Shown here one piece after another: positions 9,204 to 20,482 of a DNA stretch of 64,000 bases; position 1 is the first letter of the stretch; every line of letters starts with the position of its first letter. A model generated the notes under the pieces. That model saw nothing but the letters and a program-made list of their open reading frames with translations. It was not told the DNA's origin and did no database searches. The DNA comes from a bacterium (GTDB lineage: Bacteria > Bacillota > Bacilli > Lactobacillales > Streptococcaceae): assembly GCA_905221345.1 (NCBI GenBank), contig CAJNCW010000002.1, positions 186,001 to 250,000 of the forward strand. The letters are read 5' to 3'. The translations under genes were made by a program, and so were the position numbers.

Positions 9204-10520
9204 CTAATCAGATATCTTGCGGAACTGGCTGATAAAGAATCCATCACTTCCGTACAATTCAGGAGTAATTAAGATACAGCCGTCCTTCAAAATATCCTTG
9301 CATTCATGTTCTAGTTTAACCTGCTCGAACTCGGGATGACTTTCTAAAAATGCCTCAACGACTTGAAAGTTCTCCTCAGAGACGATAGTGCAGGTACTAT
9401 ACGTTATTATACCACCTTTTCGTAGCGTTTGACAAACACTACCTAATATTTCCAACTGAATTTCCTGTAAGGATGTGAAATCTGCTGTTTCTTTATTGTA
9501 TTTGATATCTGGTTTGCGACGCAAGAGGCCAATCCCAGAACAAGGAGCATCTACTAAAATCTTGTCAAACGAGTTCTTCCCAAAAAACTCATGCACTTTT
9601 CTGGCATCTAATTTTTGCGTTTGCACTCGATCCGCCACACCCAGACGTTGGGCGTTTTCTTGGATCAAGTCCAACTTGTGGTCGTAAAGGTCCAAAGCTA
9701 TCACCTTACCAGATGTAAGGTAAGAGGCCATATGAGCTGTTTTTCCACCCGGAGCCGCACAGGCATCAAGCACCTGCTCATCACCTTGTAGATCAAGGGT
9801 CGGAGCAACCAATTGACTGGACTCGTCTTGAATGGTAATGGCACCTTCTGCGAACAAATCATGTCCTGCAAAGTGGCCTTGCTCCTTGACCAGACCAGTA
9901 GTTGCCAAGAGAGAATCAGTCGCCTCTAACAAAGCTTTGATTTCCTCTTTTCGACTCAAGTTGGTCACCCGGATACTAGCCTTGTTGCGCACCAAGAGAC
10001 TTTTAAAGATGGCTTGTGCTCTCTCTTCCCCGTATTCTTCCTTGAGCTTAGATACTAGCCAAACTGGGAGAGAATAGGCAATGGAATCACGCTTGTTTTT
10101 GCGTTTGATACTATCAATGTCTGGCCAGCCTTCTCGCAAAATACGACGAAGGACAGCGTTGACTAATTTTTCACTGCCTTTTTTACGAGCTTTAGCTAGT
10201 TCTACCGCTTCATTGACCACAGCGTGATTGGGAACCTTATCCAGATAGCGGAGTTGGTAGGTACTCATGAGAAGCAGGACATAGAGCCAGTTATCAAGCT
10301 TATCCCGGTCTTCGATAAAGTGGGACAGGTACCATTCCAGAGTCAGTTTTCGGGCTACCGTACCGTAGACAATCTCTGTCACCAAGCCCTTATCTGCTGC
10401 TGAGAGTTGACTGCCCTTGAGGTATTTGTTTAAGGCAATATTTGAGTATGCTTGGTTAACCAAAACATCCTCTAGTACTGCTAGAGCTAGACTTCTAGCC
10501 GTTTCTACTTTAGTCACCAA
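9204..10520 (-). CDS. rsmB: 16S rRNA (cytosine-C5-967) methyltransferase
   Basis: SAM-dependent enzyme (Sun/RsmB family) that methylates C967 of 16S rRNA. The first 140 residues form the NusB-like RNA-binding domain. The Rossmann methyltransferase domain follows, with [14 protein letters not shown] (SAM loop), [15 protein letters not shown] (motif IV, catalytic-pair Cys) and TYSTCTI (motif VI Cys). The 438-aa length is typical. It overlaps the fmt end by 11 bp and precedes phpP by 15 bp, in an operon running priA-fmt-rsmB-phpP-stkP. Confidence 0.94.
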   Translation of the reverse strand: MVTKVETARSLALAVLEDVLVNQAYSNIALNKYLKGSQLSAADKGLVTEIVYGTVARKLTLEWYLSHFIEDRDKLDNWLYVLLLMSTYQLRYLDKVPNHAVVNEAVELAKARKKGSEKLVNAVLRRILREGWPDIDSIKRKNKRDSIAYSLPVWLVSKLKEEYGEERAQAIFKSLLVRNKASIRVTNLSRKEEIKALLEATDSLLATTGLVKEQGHFAGHDLFAEGAITIQDESSQLVAPTLDLQGDEQVLDACAAPGGKTAHMASYLTSGKVIALDLYDHKLDLIQENAQRLGVADRVQTQKLDARKVHEFFGKNSFDKILVDAPCSGIGLLRRKPDIKYNKETADFTSLQEIQLEILGSVCQTLRKGGIITYSTCTIVSEENFQVVEAFLESHPEFEQVKLEHECKDILKDGCILITPELYGSDGFFISQFRKISD

Positions 10521-11445
10521 ATCGTTCTCCTACAGTCAATGTCCGTCCCACTCCGTTGAGGAAGGAAGCGATATCCATCTTAGGTTTACCAGCTGGCTGC
10601 ACTTGCTTGAGGGATAGAGCCCCTTCTGCCGTTGCGACGATCAATTCTTTCTTGCCAATATACAGAATCTCACCTGGAGCTCCCTGACCTTCTACAGGTA
10701 GGGCTTCATAGATCTTAAAGCGGTCTCCCTTGAGAAAAGTGTGGGCAACAGGCCATGGATTCATCCCTCGGATTTGGTTAAAAAGTTGACGGTTAGTCTT
10801 ATTCCAGTCCAACTTTTCTTCCTCTGGCTTGATATTTGGCGAGAAAGTGACCTGACTTGGGTCCTGAGGCACAGGTTTGATCTCCCCAGCAATATAGCCA
10901 GGAAGGGTGTCCAAAAGCAAGTCACGACCAACAATCGCTAATTTCTCAAACAAGGTGCCGACATTGTCCTCATCTGTGATAGGAATACTGCGACGAGAAA
11001 TCATATCTCCTGCATCCATCTCCTTGACCATCTCCATAATGGTCACGCCAGCTTCCTCATCCCCCTGAATCAAGGCATAATGAATAGGGGCGCCACCACG
11101 ATGTTTTGGAAGGAGGGAAGCATGAACGTTGACTGCAAAATCCATGCTATCAAGAAGTTCACTTGGGAGAAACTGCCCAAAAGCAGCAGTGATAATCCCA
11201 TCCGCCCCTAGCTTCATAATGGCTTCCATCTCTGGGCTTCCAGATAATTTTTCAGGTTGGTAGATAGGAAGACCAGCTTCTTTGGCAGCCTGCTTGACTG
11301 GGGTTTCTTGGATTACTTTTTTACGGCCGACAGCGCGGTCTGGCTGGGTCACAGCAGCTAGAATCTCGTAACGATCATCTGATAACAACCCCTTCAAAAC
11401 TGTTGCTGAAAAATCGGGAGTCCCCATAAAGATTAGTTTTGTCAT
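10510..11445 (-). CDS. fmt: Methionyl-tRNA formyltransferase
   Basis: Formylates Met-tRNAfMet for translation initiation. The 311-aa protein starts with the Rossmann-like segment ([15 protein letters not shown]). It carries the formyl-transfer motif [17 protein letters not shown], with the catalytic Asn/His region around residues 105-125. A C-terminal tRNA-binding beta-barrel follows from about residue 205. The start is 12 bases downstream of the priA stop and the end overlaps rsmB by 11 bases, so it sits in the middle of a tight operon. Confidence 0.96.
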   Translation of the reverse strand: MTKLIFMGTPDFSATVLKGLLSDDRYEILAAVTQPDRAVGRKKVIQETPVKQAAKEAGLPIYQPEKLSGSPEMEAIMKLGADGIITAAFGQFLPSELLDSMDFAVNVHASLLPKHRGGAPIHYALIQGDEEAGVTIMEMVKEMDAGDMISRRSIPITDEDNVGTLFEKLAIVGRDLLLDTLPGYIAGEIKPVPQDPSQVTFSPNIKPEEEKLDWNKTNRQLFNQIRGMNPWPVAHTFLKGDRFKIYEALPVEGQGAPGEILYIGKKELIVATAEGALSLKQVQPAGKPKMDIASFLNGVGRTLTVGERFGD

Positions 11446-11457
11446 TTCTTCTCCTTC

Positions 11458-13854
11458 TTATAAAAATTGCTGCGGTTCATGGTCAATGCTGAGACGAAGC
11501 TCGCTATTTTCCCGTTCTTGAGTCAAGGCCAAAACCTGGTTAAGAGTCTGTCCCAGCTCATCTTCTAAACGGTATTTAATCAAAATCTGGTAATGATAAA
11601 GGTTGTGGGTACGGGCGATGGGTTTTGGCGTTGGTCCAAGGATTTTACTAGTTTCCGATAAACCTGAGCGCAAAATCCCCATGACTTCATAGGCACGTTT
11701 GACAACCTCTTCTTCGTTCTTGTGAGAGAGGGTAATTCCAATAGTAAAATAATAAGGCGGGTAACCAAGTTGGCGTCTGATGCCCATTTCATAAGCGTAA
11801 AAGCCTTCGTAGTCCTGTTCCTTGGCAAAACGAATGGCATAATGCTCAGGATTGTAAGACTGGATCAAGACCTGACCAGCCTTTTCCGCACGACCTGCAC
11901 GGCCTGCCACCTGAGTTAAGAGCTGGAAGGTTCTCTCAGAAGAACGAAAATCAGGCAAGTTTAGGGCCGTATCCGCATTGAGCACTCCGACTAGGGTCAC
12001 ATTTGGAAAATCCAAGCCCTTGGCAATCATCTGAGTTCCCAACAAGATATCTGCTTCCCCTCGCCCAAACTGGTCCAGTAAGGCTTGGTGACTGCCTTTC
12101 TTGCGGGTCGTATCCACATCCATCCGTAGAATGCGAGCCTGAGGAAAGAGTTCTGCTAGTTCATCGTAGGCTTTCTGAGTTCCTGTACCGTAGTAGCGAA
12201 TACTGCGGCTTTGACAATTTGGACAGACATGAGGAATTCCCTTCGAAAAGCCACAGTAATGGCAGTTCATGGTCTTGGTATCCATATGGAGAGTCAGAGA
12301 AATATCACAGTTGGGACAGCTATCTACCGTCCCACACTCCCGACACATAACAAAGCTAGAATAACCCCGACGGTTGAGCATGAGGACTACCTGCACTTTT
12401 TTATCCAAGCGGTCTTGGATAGCTTCTAGCAAAGGAGGGGTAAAGTTTGATGTCTCATTCTGCCCAATATAGTCCCGAAAGTCAATTACTTGAACCTCAG
12501 GAATCGTGGCTAAAGGATTGGCCCGTTGGGTTAGCCGCAAGTGTTGATAGACACCTTTTCCAGCCCGCGCACGGCTTTCCAGACTTGGTGTCGCTGAACC
12601 AAGAACCAGGGCTGCTTGATTGTACTGAGCCCGTAAAATGGCGACCTCTCTAGCATGATAACGGGGATTGCTGTCTTGTTTGTAGCTAGCTTCATGCTCT
12701 TCATCGATAATCATGACACCTAGATTTTTCAAAGGAGCAAAGATAGCTGATCGAGCGCCAACGACAACTTGAGCATCTCCACGCTCGACCTTGCGCCATT
12801 CATCGTACTTCTCACCATTGGACAGACCTGAGTGAAGAATGGCTACTTTCTCACCAAATCGAGCAATAAAACGCTCTGTCATTTGTGGCGTCAGAGAAAT
12901 CTCAGGAACCAGTAAAATAGCTGTCTTACCCTTGTCCAAGGCTCCTTGGATAATCTGTAAGTAAACCTCAGTTTTCCCACTTCCTGTAATCCCTTGAAGG
13001 AGGAATGGAGGCTGTTGACTACCAATAGCACTGACAACAGCATCACGCGCCTGTCTTTGTTCAGGATTCAATTCCAAAGGTTGGCTGGCTTCAATGCCTT
13101 CGAAATAAGCCGCTGATCGTTGCACTTCCTTTTGGACTATGGACACAGCACCTTGTTCCACAAAGAAGTTGACTTGCTCGCGTGAGTAGGATTCTAACAA
13201 GCTAGCCAGAGGAGCACTTTCAGGATGAGCTAGCAAATAGTCTCTCAGCTCTGCCTTTTTCTTGGCACGTGCAGAAATCTCAATCTTCTCTAGCTGAGTA
13301 GCATCAACCTCATACCAAGACTGGGTCTTGACCTTCTTTTGATCGACTGCCTGGTATTCTAAACGGAGCAAACCTTTTCTCGTCAAGCGCATTATTTCTG
13401 CCTGCTTGGCTAAATCTAGAGAAGAAAAGGCTAGCGAATCTTCTGAACCAAACAAGCGCTCTTTGTCTTGCCGACTCAGACCTTCCAGAGGATAGAGAAT
13501 CTTATCATAGCTAGAGTTTAAAAATCCTGGCAACATGGCTTTTAGGATGGAGATTTTGTAGGAAAAGACGGACTTGCGTAATTCCTCAGCCAACCAGAGT
13601 TGCTCTTGAGTCAAGACGGGGGAAAAGTCTAGCACTTCTGCAATCTCCTTCAAGTCCTGATCTTCCATCTCTTCTTCCGACTGGGACTCCAAACCAAGCA
13701 CAATTCCTTGAATCAAACGATTGCCTTTGCCAAAAGGAACATGGACCCGCATACCGACTTCCAGCATCTCTACAAATTCCTCTGGGACCTTATAACTATA
13801 GGGCTGGTCCGTCTGCATCAGGGGAACATCCACGATAATCTTTGCGATTGCCAT
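11458..13854 (-). CDS. priA: Primosomal replication restart helicase
   Basis: Superfamily 2 DNA helicase that reloads the replisome at stalled or repaired forks. At 798 aa it has the normal length. The N-terminal DNA-binding region leads to Walker A (GITGSGKTEVYL, near residue 290) and the DEEH box (IIDEEHEASYKQ). Two Cys4 zinc modules are visible (CRECGTVDSCPNC and CHYCGFSKGIPHVCPNC). A C-terminal helicase half follows with the QMIAKGLDFP and QVAGRAGR motifs. It follows rpoZ after about 65 bp containing a CTCC-type ribosome binding site. Confidence 0.96.
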   Translation of the reverse strand: MAIAKIIVDVPLMQTDQPYSYKVPEEFVEMLEVGMRVHVPFGKGNRLIQGIVLGLESQSEEEMEDQDLKEIAEVLDFSPVLTQEQLWLAEELRKSVFSYKISILKAMLPGFLNSSYDKILYPLEGLSRQDKERLFGSEDSLAFSSLDLAKQAEIMRLTRKGLLRLEYQAVDQKKVKTQSWYEVDATQLEKIEISARAKKKAELRDYLLAHPESAPLASLLESYSREQVNFFVEQGAVSIVQKEVQRSAAYFEGIEASQPLELNPEQRQARDAVVSAIGSQQPPFLLQGITGSGKTEVYLQIIQGALDKGKTAILLVPEISLTPQMTERFIARFGEKVAILHSGLSNGEKYDEWRKVERGDAQVVVGARSAIFAPLKNLGVMIIDEEHEASYKQDSNPRYHAREVAILRAQYNQAALVLGSATPSLESRARAGKGVYQHLRLTQRANPLATIPEVQVIDFRDYIGQNETSNFTPPLLEAIQDRLDKKVQVVLMLNRRGYSSFVMCRECGTVDSCPNCDISLTLHMDTKTMNCHYCGFSKGIPHVCPNCQSRSIRYYGTGTQKAYDELAELFPQARILRMDVDTTRKKGSHQALLDQFGRGEADILLGTQMIAKGLDFPNVTLVGVLNADTALNLPDFRSSERTFQLLTQVAGRAGRAEKAGQVLIQSYNPEHYAIRFAKEQDYEGFYAYEMGIRRQLGYPPYYFTIGITLSHKNEEEVVKRAYEVMGILRSGLSETSKILGPTPKPIARTHNLYHYQILIKYRLEDELGQTLNQVLALTQERENSELRLSIDHEPQQFL

Positions 13855-13919
13855 TTTCTCACCTCCTCCTTGTCAGTAAATTCTTGCAATAGAAAAAATA
13901 AGATTGAGTCCCCCCAACC

Positions 13920-14234
13920 TTAAATTTTTTCACCATCTTCTTTTTCTTTAGCGATTTGCTCTTTGATTTTCTTTTCTTCTTCCTCTTTGCGGCGTTTTTC
14001 TTCTTCGATACGGAGACGAACCGCTTCACGTTTTCCTTCTGGATCTGGGTGAATGGTTACATTTCCAGACTCGATTTCTTCCAAAGCACGAAGAGTTGAT
14101 TTTTCAGACTTAAACTCTTGAGTTGCTGGCGCACCTGCTTCTAGTTCGTGGGCACGTTTTGCTTCCAAGATTACGAGTGAATATTTTGATGGCACCTTGT
14201 CTAGCAAGGTATCAATAGAGGGTTTTAACATCAT
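13920..14234 (-). CDS. rpoZ: DNA-directed RNA polymerase omega subunit
   Basis: Small polymerase assembly subunit, 104 aa. The N-terminal [19 protein letters not shown] and the AKRAHEL helix are characteristic of omega. The C-terminal 35 residues are a highly charged Lys/Glu/Arg helix typical of streptococcal omega. Two adjacent ATG codons begin the gene (14234 and 14231) and either may be used. It lies 24 bases after gmk, the conserved gmk-rpoZ-priA order of Firmicutes. Confidence 0.94.
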   Translation of the reverse strand: MMLKPSIDTLLDKVPSKYSLVILEAKRAHELEAGAPATQEFKSEKSTLRALEEIESGNVTIHPDPEGKREAVRLRIEEEKRRKEEEEKKIKEQIAKEKEDGEKI

Positions 14235-14258
14235 TTGCTTGTACCTGTTTCCTATAGT

Positions 14259-14951
<693 letters not shown>

Positions 14952-15019
14952 TTATTCTTCTACAGTCTTTCTATCTAGTGTAACAAAAAAGCAGTAATTT
15001 TTCAACTGCTCTTTCTTAT

Positions 15020-16633
15020 TTATTTAGCATAATCTACTGCACGAAGTTCGCGAATCACGGTTACCTTGATATTTCCTGGGTAATCGAGATTGTTTTCAAT
15101 TTTCTCACGAACTTTGTGAGCCAAGATTGTGACTTTGTCGTCCTTGATTTGTCCTGGATTAACCATGATACGGATTTCACGTCCTGCTTGAAGGGCAAAG
15201 CTATTTTGCACTCCTTCAAAGCCATTGGCGATTTCTTCCAAATCATGGAGACGCTTGATATAACTTTCAAGAGATTCACTACGAGCACCTGGACGCGCTG
15301 CACTCAAGGCATCTGCTGCAGCAACAATCACTGCAATGACGCTTTCGGCTTCGACATCGCCGTGGTGGCTAGCAATAGTATTCACCACAACTGGGTGTTC
15401 CTTGTACTTACGTGCCAATTCCGTACCAATCTCAACGTGGCTACCTTCAACCTCGCGGTCAATAGCTTTCCCGATGTCATGAAGGAATCCAGCACGACGG
15501 GCAAGAGCTGCATTTTCACCAAGCTCACTGGCGATGATACCAGATAACTTAGCAACCTCAATCGAATGACGCAAGACATTTTGTCCATATGAAGTACGGA
15601 ACTGCAAACGTCCCATGATCTTCATCAAGTCTGGATGGAGGTTTGGCGCACCAATCTCATAGGCAGCAGCCTCACCGTATTCACGGATCTTATTGTCAAT
15701 CTCTTGACGGTTTTTCTCCACCAACTCCTCGATACGAGCTGGGTGGATACGGCCATCCTTGAGCAACATTTCCATGGTCATACGAGCAATTTCACGACGA
15801 ATCGGATCAAATCCTGACAAGGTTACCACTTCCGGTGTATCATCAATGATGACATCAACCCCTGTCAAACTTTCAAAGGTACGAATATTACGCCCTTCAC
15901 GACCGATAATGCGCCCCTTCATGGTATCATCTGGTAGGTGAACTGTCGAGTTTGTTGACTCTGCCACATAGTCACCAGCGATACGCTGCATAGCCTGAAC
16001 CAAGATATCTTTCGCAATCTTGTCTGAACGTTCCTTGACTTCTTGCTCTGCCTCACGAATGCGGCTAGCAATTTCCTTGGTTAAGTTTTCCTCTGTCTGA
16101 GCCAAGATAATATCTCGAGCCTCAGTTTGAGAAAGGGAACCGATACGTTCAAGTTCAGCTTCTTTTTGTCTTTCGACTTCCTCTAATTGCTCTTCACGTG
16201 CATCAAGGTTTTTTGCTCTATCAGAAATACTTTGTTCTTTTTGTTCAAGTGTTTTTTCTTTGTTCGTCAAATTGTCGTCCTTACGGTCAAGGCTCGCAGC
16301 TCTCTCCGTCAAACGACTTTCAATTTGCTTGAGCTCCTGACGTTCTGACTTAAATTCAGCGTCCACTTCTTCACGGTATTTTCTGGCTTCCTCTTTGGCC
16401 TCCAATAGTGCTTCTTTTTTAAGAGACTTGCTTTCGCTCTTAGCTTCATTTAGCAATAAATCCGCTTCGCGCTCAGCTTGTCCTCGTAAATTAGTTGCTT
16501 CTTGTTCAGCATTTAGAAGCATCAACTCTGCAGCTTCTTGAGATGATTTCATCTTAGCTGAGATGCTGACATATCCAATGACTAAACCAATGATGACGGC
16601 AAAAACAACAATCGCAATGGTCATGATTTCCAT
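15020..16633 (-). CDS. rny: Ribonuclease Y
   Basis: Membrane-anchored endoribonuclease that initiates mRNA decay. The 537-aa protein starts with one transmembrane helix (about residues 4-24). A long charged coiled coil (about 30-200) follows, then a KH RNA-binding domain ([15 protein letters not shown], about 240) and an HD metal-hydrolase domain with [10 protein letters not shown] near residue 370. The length is typical. It follows GAGGTAAAAAC and an extended -10 promoter, and stands as a separate unit upstream of gmk. Confidence 0.96.
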   Translation of the reverse strand: MEIMTIAIVVFAVIIGLVIGYVSISAKMKSSQEAAELMLLNAEQEATNLRGQAEREADLLLNEAKSESKSLKKEALLEAKEEARKYREEVDAEFKSERQELKQIESRLTERAASLDRKDDNLTNKEKTLEQKEQSISDRAKNLDAREEQLEEVERQKEAELERIGSLSQTEARDIILAQTEENLTKEIASRIREAEQEVKERSDKIAKDILVQAMQRIAGDYVAESTNSTVHLPDDTMKGRIIGREGRNIRTFESLTGVDVIIDDTPEVVTLSGFDPIRREIARMTMEMLLKDGRIHPARIEELVEKNRQEIDNKIREYGEAAAYEIGAPNLHPDLMKIMGRLQFRTSYGQNVLRHSIEVAKLSGIIASELGENAALARRAGFLHDIGKAIDREVEGSHVEIGTELARKYKEHPVVVNTIASHHGDVEAESVIAVIVAAADALSAARPGARSESLESYIKRLHDLEEIANGFEGVQNSFALQAGREIRIMVNPGQIKDDKVTILAHKVREKIENNLDYPGNIKVTVIRELRAVDYAK

Positions 16634-16681
16634 GTTTTTACCTCATTAAATTTGTTTATCGAATGACATACATTCCTTAAT

Positions 16682-16690
16682 ATTCTATCA
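16682..16690 (-). promoter_or_regulatory. Extended -10 promoter of rny
   Basis: Minus-strand TGATAGAAT (16690 to 16682) is an extended -10 box about 50 bases upstream of the rny ATG. No convincing -35 accompanies it. Confidence 0.45.
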
Positions 16691-16812
16691 TAAAAAACCG
16701 ATTTTCACAAACCCAAATTGAAGAGTTTTGTGTGAATTTTTGAAGAAATTCCTTGGATTTCCAAGCAAGATTAAGAATCTTTAAAAATTTAAATTTCCAC
16801 GAAAAACGAGGC

Positions 16813-16840
16813 AAAAAGCCTACCTTGCAGTAGACTTAGT
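16813..16840 (-). terminator. Terminator of yefM-yoeB (copy 1 of a 28-bp duplicated sequence)
   Basis: On the minus strand AGTCTAC and GTAGGCT form a 7-bp stem (one G-T pair) around a six-base loop, followed by five T. The yoeB stop codon lies inside it. The same 28 bp, with one mismatch, recur at 17458-17485 around the tmcAL stop codon. Confidence 0.75.
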
Positions 16841-17090
16841 AATGATCTTTGAAGGACAAGAAAGCCACGCTATCCCCATCTATCATATAAATCAAGCGAT
16901 TTTCTGCATCAATGCGACGTGACCAAGTTCCTTGATAGTCATACTTGAGTGGTTCTGGTTTCCCCATTCCTACAAAAGGATCGCGTTGAATATCCTTGAT
17001 TAATTTATTGATTCTTTTTAATGTTTTCTTGTCCTGGTTTTGCCAATAGCAATAATCTGCCCAGGCATCTTCTGTAAACTTGAGTAGCAT
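16836..17090 (-). CDS. yoeB: Toxin mRNA interferase, YoeB/RelE family
   Basis: Ribosome-dependent mRNA endonuclease toxin of a type II toxin-antitoxin pair. The 84-aa protein shows the YoeB pattern: FTEDAWADYCYWQ at the start, IDAENRLIYMI in the middle and the C-terminal FLSFKDHY, where the terminal His-Tyr belongs to the active site of YoeB relatives. It follows the yefM antitoxin after three bases, as expected for co-translation. In pneumococcus a YefM-YoeB pair of nearly this sequence is functional; activity here is inferred. Confidence 0.92.
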   Translation of the reverse strand: MLLKFTEDAWADYCYWQNQDKKTLKRINKLIKDIQRDPFVGMGKPEPLKYDYQGTWSRRIDAENRLIYMIDGDSVAFLSFKDHY

Positions 17091-17093
17091 TTC

Positions 17094-17348
17094 TCACTCC
17101 TCAATCACATGCACCTGAGTGCTTCCAGCACGAACTTGAGCCATTCCTCGCAAGACCTTGTCAGAAAGTTCCTTATTTTGAGCGATTCTCAGGGTTTCCT
17201 GAATACTGTCCCATTCGCTCTTTGATAGGACTACAATATCCTCATCTGGATTTTTATTGACCACCGTCAAAGGCTCAAATTCATCGTTTACCTTTTTCAT
17301 GTAGTCTTTTAAATGATTTCGGAATGTTGAGTAAAGAACTGCTTCCAT
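17094..17348 (-). CDS. yefM: Antitoxin, YefM/Phd family
   Basis: Labile antitoxin that binds YoeB through its C-terminal tail and represses its own promoter through its N-terminal Phd fold. I choose the ATG at 17348 (84 aa, starting MEAVLYSTFRNHL). The ribosome binding site GAGG lies seven bases upstream, and earlier ATG codons at 17387 and 17354 have no proper spacing. The segment EDIVVLSKSEWDSIQETL is the Phd/YefM core. It is the first gene of the two-gene module. Confidence 0.92.
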   Translation of the reverse strand: MEAVLYSTFRNHLKDYMKKVNDEFEPLTVVNKNPDEDIVVLSKSEWDSIQETLRIAQNKELSDKVLRGMAQVRAGSTQVHVIEE

Positions 17349-17378
17349 AACCATACCTCGTTTTACCTCTTTTCCACT

Positions 17379-17407
17379 ATTATACACAAAAAGAAAGAAA
17401 TTGTCAG
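17379..17407 (-). promoter_or_regulatory. yefM-yoeB promoter
   Basis: Minus-strand -35 CTGACA (17407-17402), a 17-bp spacer and a consensus -10 TATAAT (17384-17379), about 30 bases before the yefM ATG. YefM would be expected to autorepress here. Confidence 0.8.
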
Positions 17408-17457
17408 GAACTTGTACAAGATTTTTCTTTTCTATCTATTTATTCGAAAATCTTCTA

Positions 17458-17485
17458 AAAAAGCCTACCTTTCAGTAGACTTAGT
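17458..17485 (-). terminator. Terminator of tmcAL (copy 2 of a 28-bp duplicated sequence)
   Basis: Same structure as the terminator at 16813-16840: AGTCTAC/GTAGGCT stem, six-base loop, then a T-run of six. The tmcAL stop codon TAA lies at the same position inside the repeat as the yoeB stop does in copy 1. Confidence 0.75.
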
Positions 17486-18578
17486 TTGTTTCTATTCTAA
17501 TCGGCACTCGGCCAAAATTCTGCTCTGCGATGCTTGGCTGTCCTAGTTGGTAGATCTGGTCTGCCTTTTGGGTCATGCTATCCCAAGGTTCTTTACCTAT
17601 GCGGCTGACTAGATGGACCTGCCCTTTCAGAGACCTGAGGTGTTGTCTGCCTTTTTCAGTAAATCCAAGGACATGAATGGCTTCTGGTAAGTCGCTTTCT
17701 CTGGCCTGCACCAATATATAGGTCAAGAGGCGTCTGACACGCGCCTTGGTATAACGCTTGGTCGCAACCGCCTCGACCAATTCGTCAACAGACTGGGCCG
17801 TCTTGATAGCTCCCTTGATGCGCACAGCCATTTCTTGATTGACCTGATAGATAGTGGTTAGGTCTGGATTTGACAAGATTTGATAGCGTAAGAGTTGAAA
17901 ATAATCTTCCCAACTCACCTTACTCGCCTGCTCAAATAGGGCAAGAGAAGGCATAAAACGGTCTAAGAAATCTTTGTCTGATTGGTGCTGACGGAGAGCT
18001 GTTGCTGAAGCAAAGTCCACATCCTTGTCTACAGAGTGATAGTCAGCCCCCTGACGCTGAAGCGGCTCAAGCTTGATGTTTCGTCCGACAACGGCTTTGG
18101 CGTAAGCAAGAGCTAGGACATGATTGGGGGTATTGCCAGAAAAATCAAGACCAGCAAATTCCTTCCACATGGCTTGGGTTTTCTGGGGATAAGAGAGGGA
18201 ATCAGGCAGATTATCCACAAATTTCTCCATCTCAGCACCATGCTCTGTGTATAAGTCAGCGATATTTTGATAATCTAAAACTTCTTCTGTCCCAAAAGCG
18301 AGGCTATCAATGCCCAACCGAGCCAAGGTATCCACAGCTCCTTGGCCGAAGAAGTCTGCTGCCTGAACACTGACTAGAAAGGGCAATTCCACTACCAGAT
18401 CCGCTCCATTTTCCAGCGCCATCTGGGCACGTGTCCACTTGTCCACAATAGCAGGCTCTCCTCGCTGCATGAAATTCCCAGACATGGCAACGATTTTCAG
18501 TCCCTCCGCCTGATCTAGCAGGTATTGGTGCCCATTATGAAAAGGATTGAACTCCGCGATAATACCTGTGATGGTCAT
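17481..18578 (-). CDS. tmcAL: tRNA(Met) cytidine acetate ligase
   Basis: TmcAL (YlbM) family nucleotidyltransferase-fold enzyme that installs N4-acetylcytidine at the wobble position of elongator tRNA-Met using acetate and ATP. The N-terminal motif [17 protein letters not shown] contains the HxGH-type nucleotide-binding site. The core includes [17 protein letters not shown]. The length of 365 aa is slightly below the roughly 400-aa Bacillus protein but usual for streptococci. It follows the methyltransferase gene by nine bases. Confidence 0.88.
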   Translation of the reverse strand: MTITGIIAEFNPFHNGHQYLLDQAEGLKIVAMSGNFMQRGEPAIVDKWTRAQMALENGADLVVELPFLVSVQAADFFGQGAVDTLARLGIDSLAFGTEEVLDYQNIADLYTEHGAEMEKFVDNLPDSLSYPQKTQAMWKEFAGLDFSGNTPNHVLALAYAKAVVGRNIKLEPLQRQGADYHSVDKDVDFASATALRQHQSDKDFLDRFMPSLALFEQASKVSWEDYFQLLRYQILSNPDLTTIYQVNQEMAVRIKGAIKTAQSVDELVEAVATKRYTKARVRRLLTYILVQARESDLPEAIHVLGFTEKGRQHLRSLKGQVHLVSRIGKEPWDSMTQKADQIYQLGQPSIAEQNFGRVPIRIETN

Positions 18579-18587
18579 GATGTTCTC

Positions 18588-19328
18588 CTACTTCTGCGCG
18601 ACAAAAAACCAACGGGTACTTGTCTCTGTCGGCTCCTTGTCCTCAAAGTCCGCATAAAGTTTGAATGACTTAAATCCAGCCTGTTCCAATAAAATATCAT
18701 AGGTCAGAATCTCATAAGTCCGCTCCTCATGTACTTCATCGTGCCGACTAAAGGAACCGTCAGCCTCCTTGACAAAGAAAGTCAACTCATGCACGATGGA
18801 GTGAGGAGCTTCGTCCTCATAGGTGTCCCAAAGCATGGCAAAATCTTCCGCATTTTCATGGTAAGAATAGCCTGGAAATACTTCATCCGTCTGGTAGGTC
18901 GAATGTACATCAAAGATGAATACTCCGTCTTCATTGAGGGCATTATACACTTCCTTAAAGACGTCTCCTACCTCGACCTCATCCTGCATGTAGCAGATAG
19001 AGTCCGAATAACACGTGACAAAATCATATGTACCAACCTTGGATAAATCCAGCATATTGCCTTCAATAAAATCAATCTTTTGTTTGGCTGAAGCAGCTCT
19101 CTTTTCAGCAATCTTCAGCATATCCGCGCTCAAATCAAGTCCAGTCACATCAAAACCAGCCTGAGAAAAGCGGACAGACTGGATACCCGTCCCACAAGCC
19201 AATTCCAAGAGTTTCTTTCTCTCCTTGGTCTTAGGCAAATGGCGCAGCGAAAAATCCGTCCATTTATCGTATAAACTGTCATCCATGACCGCATCATAGA
19301 CCGCCGCAAAGGTTTCATAAGTCGCCAT
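18588..19328 (-). CDS. Class I SAM-dependent methyltransferase
   Basis: Methyltransferase of unknown substrate, 246 aa from the ATG at 19328 (MATYETFAAVYDAVM). A TTG at 19397 would add 23 hydrophobic residues without a ribosome binding site, so I reject it. Motif I LLELACGTGIQSVRF, the acidic loop DVTGLDLSADML and EGNMLDLSKVGTYDFVT define the SAM fold. The segment WFFVAQK closes the protein. It lies between rsfS and tmcAL in a run of RNA-modification and ribosome-assembly genes, which hints at an RNA or translation-related target. The family is broad. Confidence 0.82.
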   Translation of the reverse strand: MATYETFAAVYDAVMDDSLYDKWTDFSLRHLPKTKERKKLLELACGTGIQSVRFSQAGFDVTGLDLSADMLKIAEKRAASAKQKIDFIEGNMLDLSKVGTYDFVTCYSDSICYMQDEVEVGDVFKEVYNALNEDGVFIFDVHSTYQTDEVFPGYSYHENAEDFAMLWDTYEDEAPHSIVHELTFFVKEADGSFSRHDEVHEERTYEILTYDILLEQAGFKSFKLYADFEDKEPTETSTRWFFVAQK

Positions 19329-19500
19329 AATTAAGATACAAAGAGCGTTAAAAGCAAGGAGAAAATGGGAAGCTTTCTGCTGTATCGTCAGATACAAAGG
19401 AAGTTACTCTTTTTCTCGCAGCTTTTAGCTCGTGTTCAGTTTCGAGATGAACAAAACACGACGCTCTCACCTTTCTATCAATTTTTTCTAAAATAAGCAA

Positions 19501-19528
19501 ATAAAACCCAGTTGACTGCAACTGAGTT
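19501..19528 (-). terminator. Terminator downstream of rsfS
   Basis: Minus-strand hairpin AACTCAGTTG/CAACTGGGTT (19528-19519 with 19514-19505) with a four-base loop and a following TTTTATTT run. It separates rsfS from the methyltransferase gene. Confidence 0.75.
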
Positions 19529-19534
19529 CATCTA

Positions 19535-19888
<354 letters not shown>

Positions 19889-20482
19889 TTAGTCCTCTTT
19901 CAAATAGTGCACAAAGGCGTTATGGGTTTCAAGGGTTTGGGGATAGATGGGGAATCCCTGATGAGCTAGATGCTCCACGGTACGAGCTGTTTCGTAGGCC
20001 ACTGCCTTATTGAGCGATAGCTCAGCAATTTCACGCGCCTGATCCACGCCTGGGAAGGCACGATTGTGCTCAATGTAGTCTGCGACGTAGATAACCTTAT
20101 CAAGATCAGTCATCTGGTCAGCCCCGACTGTATGGATCTCAATGGCCCGCAGAATTTCTGAATCATGCAAATCCAAATCTTCTTGAATCTTGTAAATCCC
20201 AACCATCCCATGCCAGACATTATTGCCCCAGTTTTTGAGGTCAGGGTCTAATTGGTAACGGTCAATCAAGTCTAGAAATTCCTGATCTGACAACTTTTTA
20301 GCGTAGTCATGAAGGAGGCCTGCTAGACCTGCTTTCTCGGCATTGACTCCGAATCGCTGGGCAAGCTCTATAGCTGCACGCTCCACACCTAGACAATGAG
20401 CTAAACGTTTTTCAGGTAGAAGCTCTGCCATTTTTTCCAACAAAGCCTCACGGGAACAGTTGATATAGTCTTGGTATGCCAT
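19889..20482 (-). CDS. yqeK: HD-domain hydrolase YqeK (Ap4A hydrolase family)
   Basis: Metal-dependent HD phosphohydrolase, 197 aa. The motif [10 protein letters not shown] supplies the HD pair, with an upstream His in LAHCLGVE and downstream [10 protein letters not shown] and [24 protein letters not shown] in two conserved blocks. YqeK proteins split diadenosine tetraphosphate symmetrically to two ADP. It overlaps nadD by one base and abuts rsfS, the widely conserved nadD-yqeK-rsfS order. Confidence 0.93.
   Translation of the reverse strand: MAYQDYINCSREALLEKMAELLPEKRLAHCLGVERAAIELAQRFGVNAEKAGLAGLLHDYAKKLSDQEFLDLIDRYQLDPDLKNWGNNVWHGMVGIYKIQEDLDLHDSEILRAIEIHTVGADQMTDLDKVIYVADYIEHNRAFPGVDQAREIAELSLNKAVAYETARTVEHLAHQGFPIYPQTLETHNAFVHYLKED

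Noticed and set aside
15116-15547. 143-codon open frame on the plus strand inside rny
   Set aside because: It is antisense to the conserved HD/KH region of RNase Y, has no ribosome binding site and shows no recognisable family.
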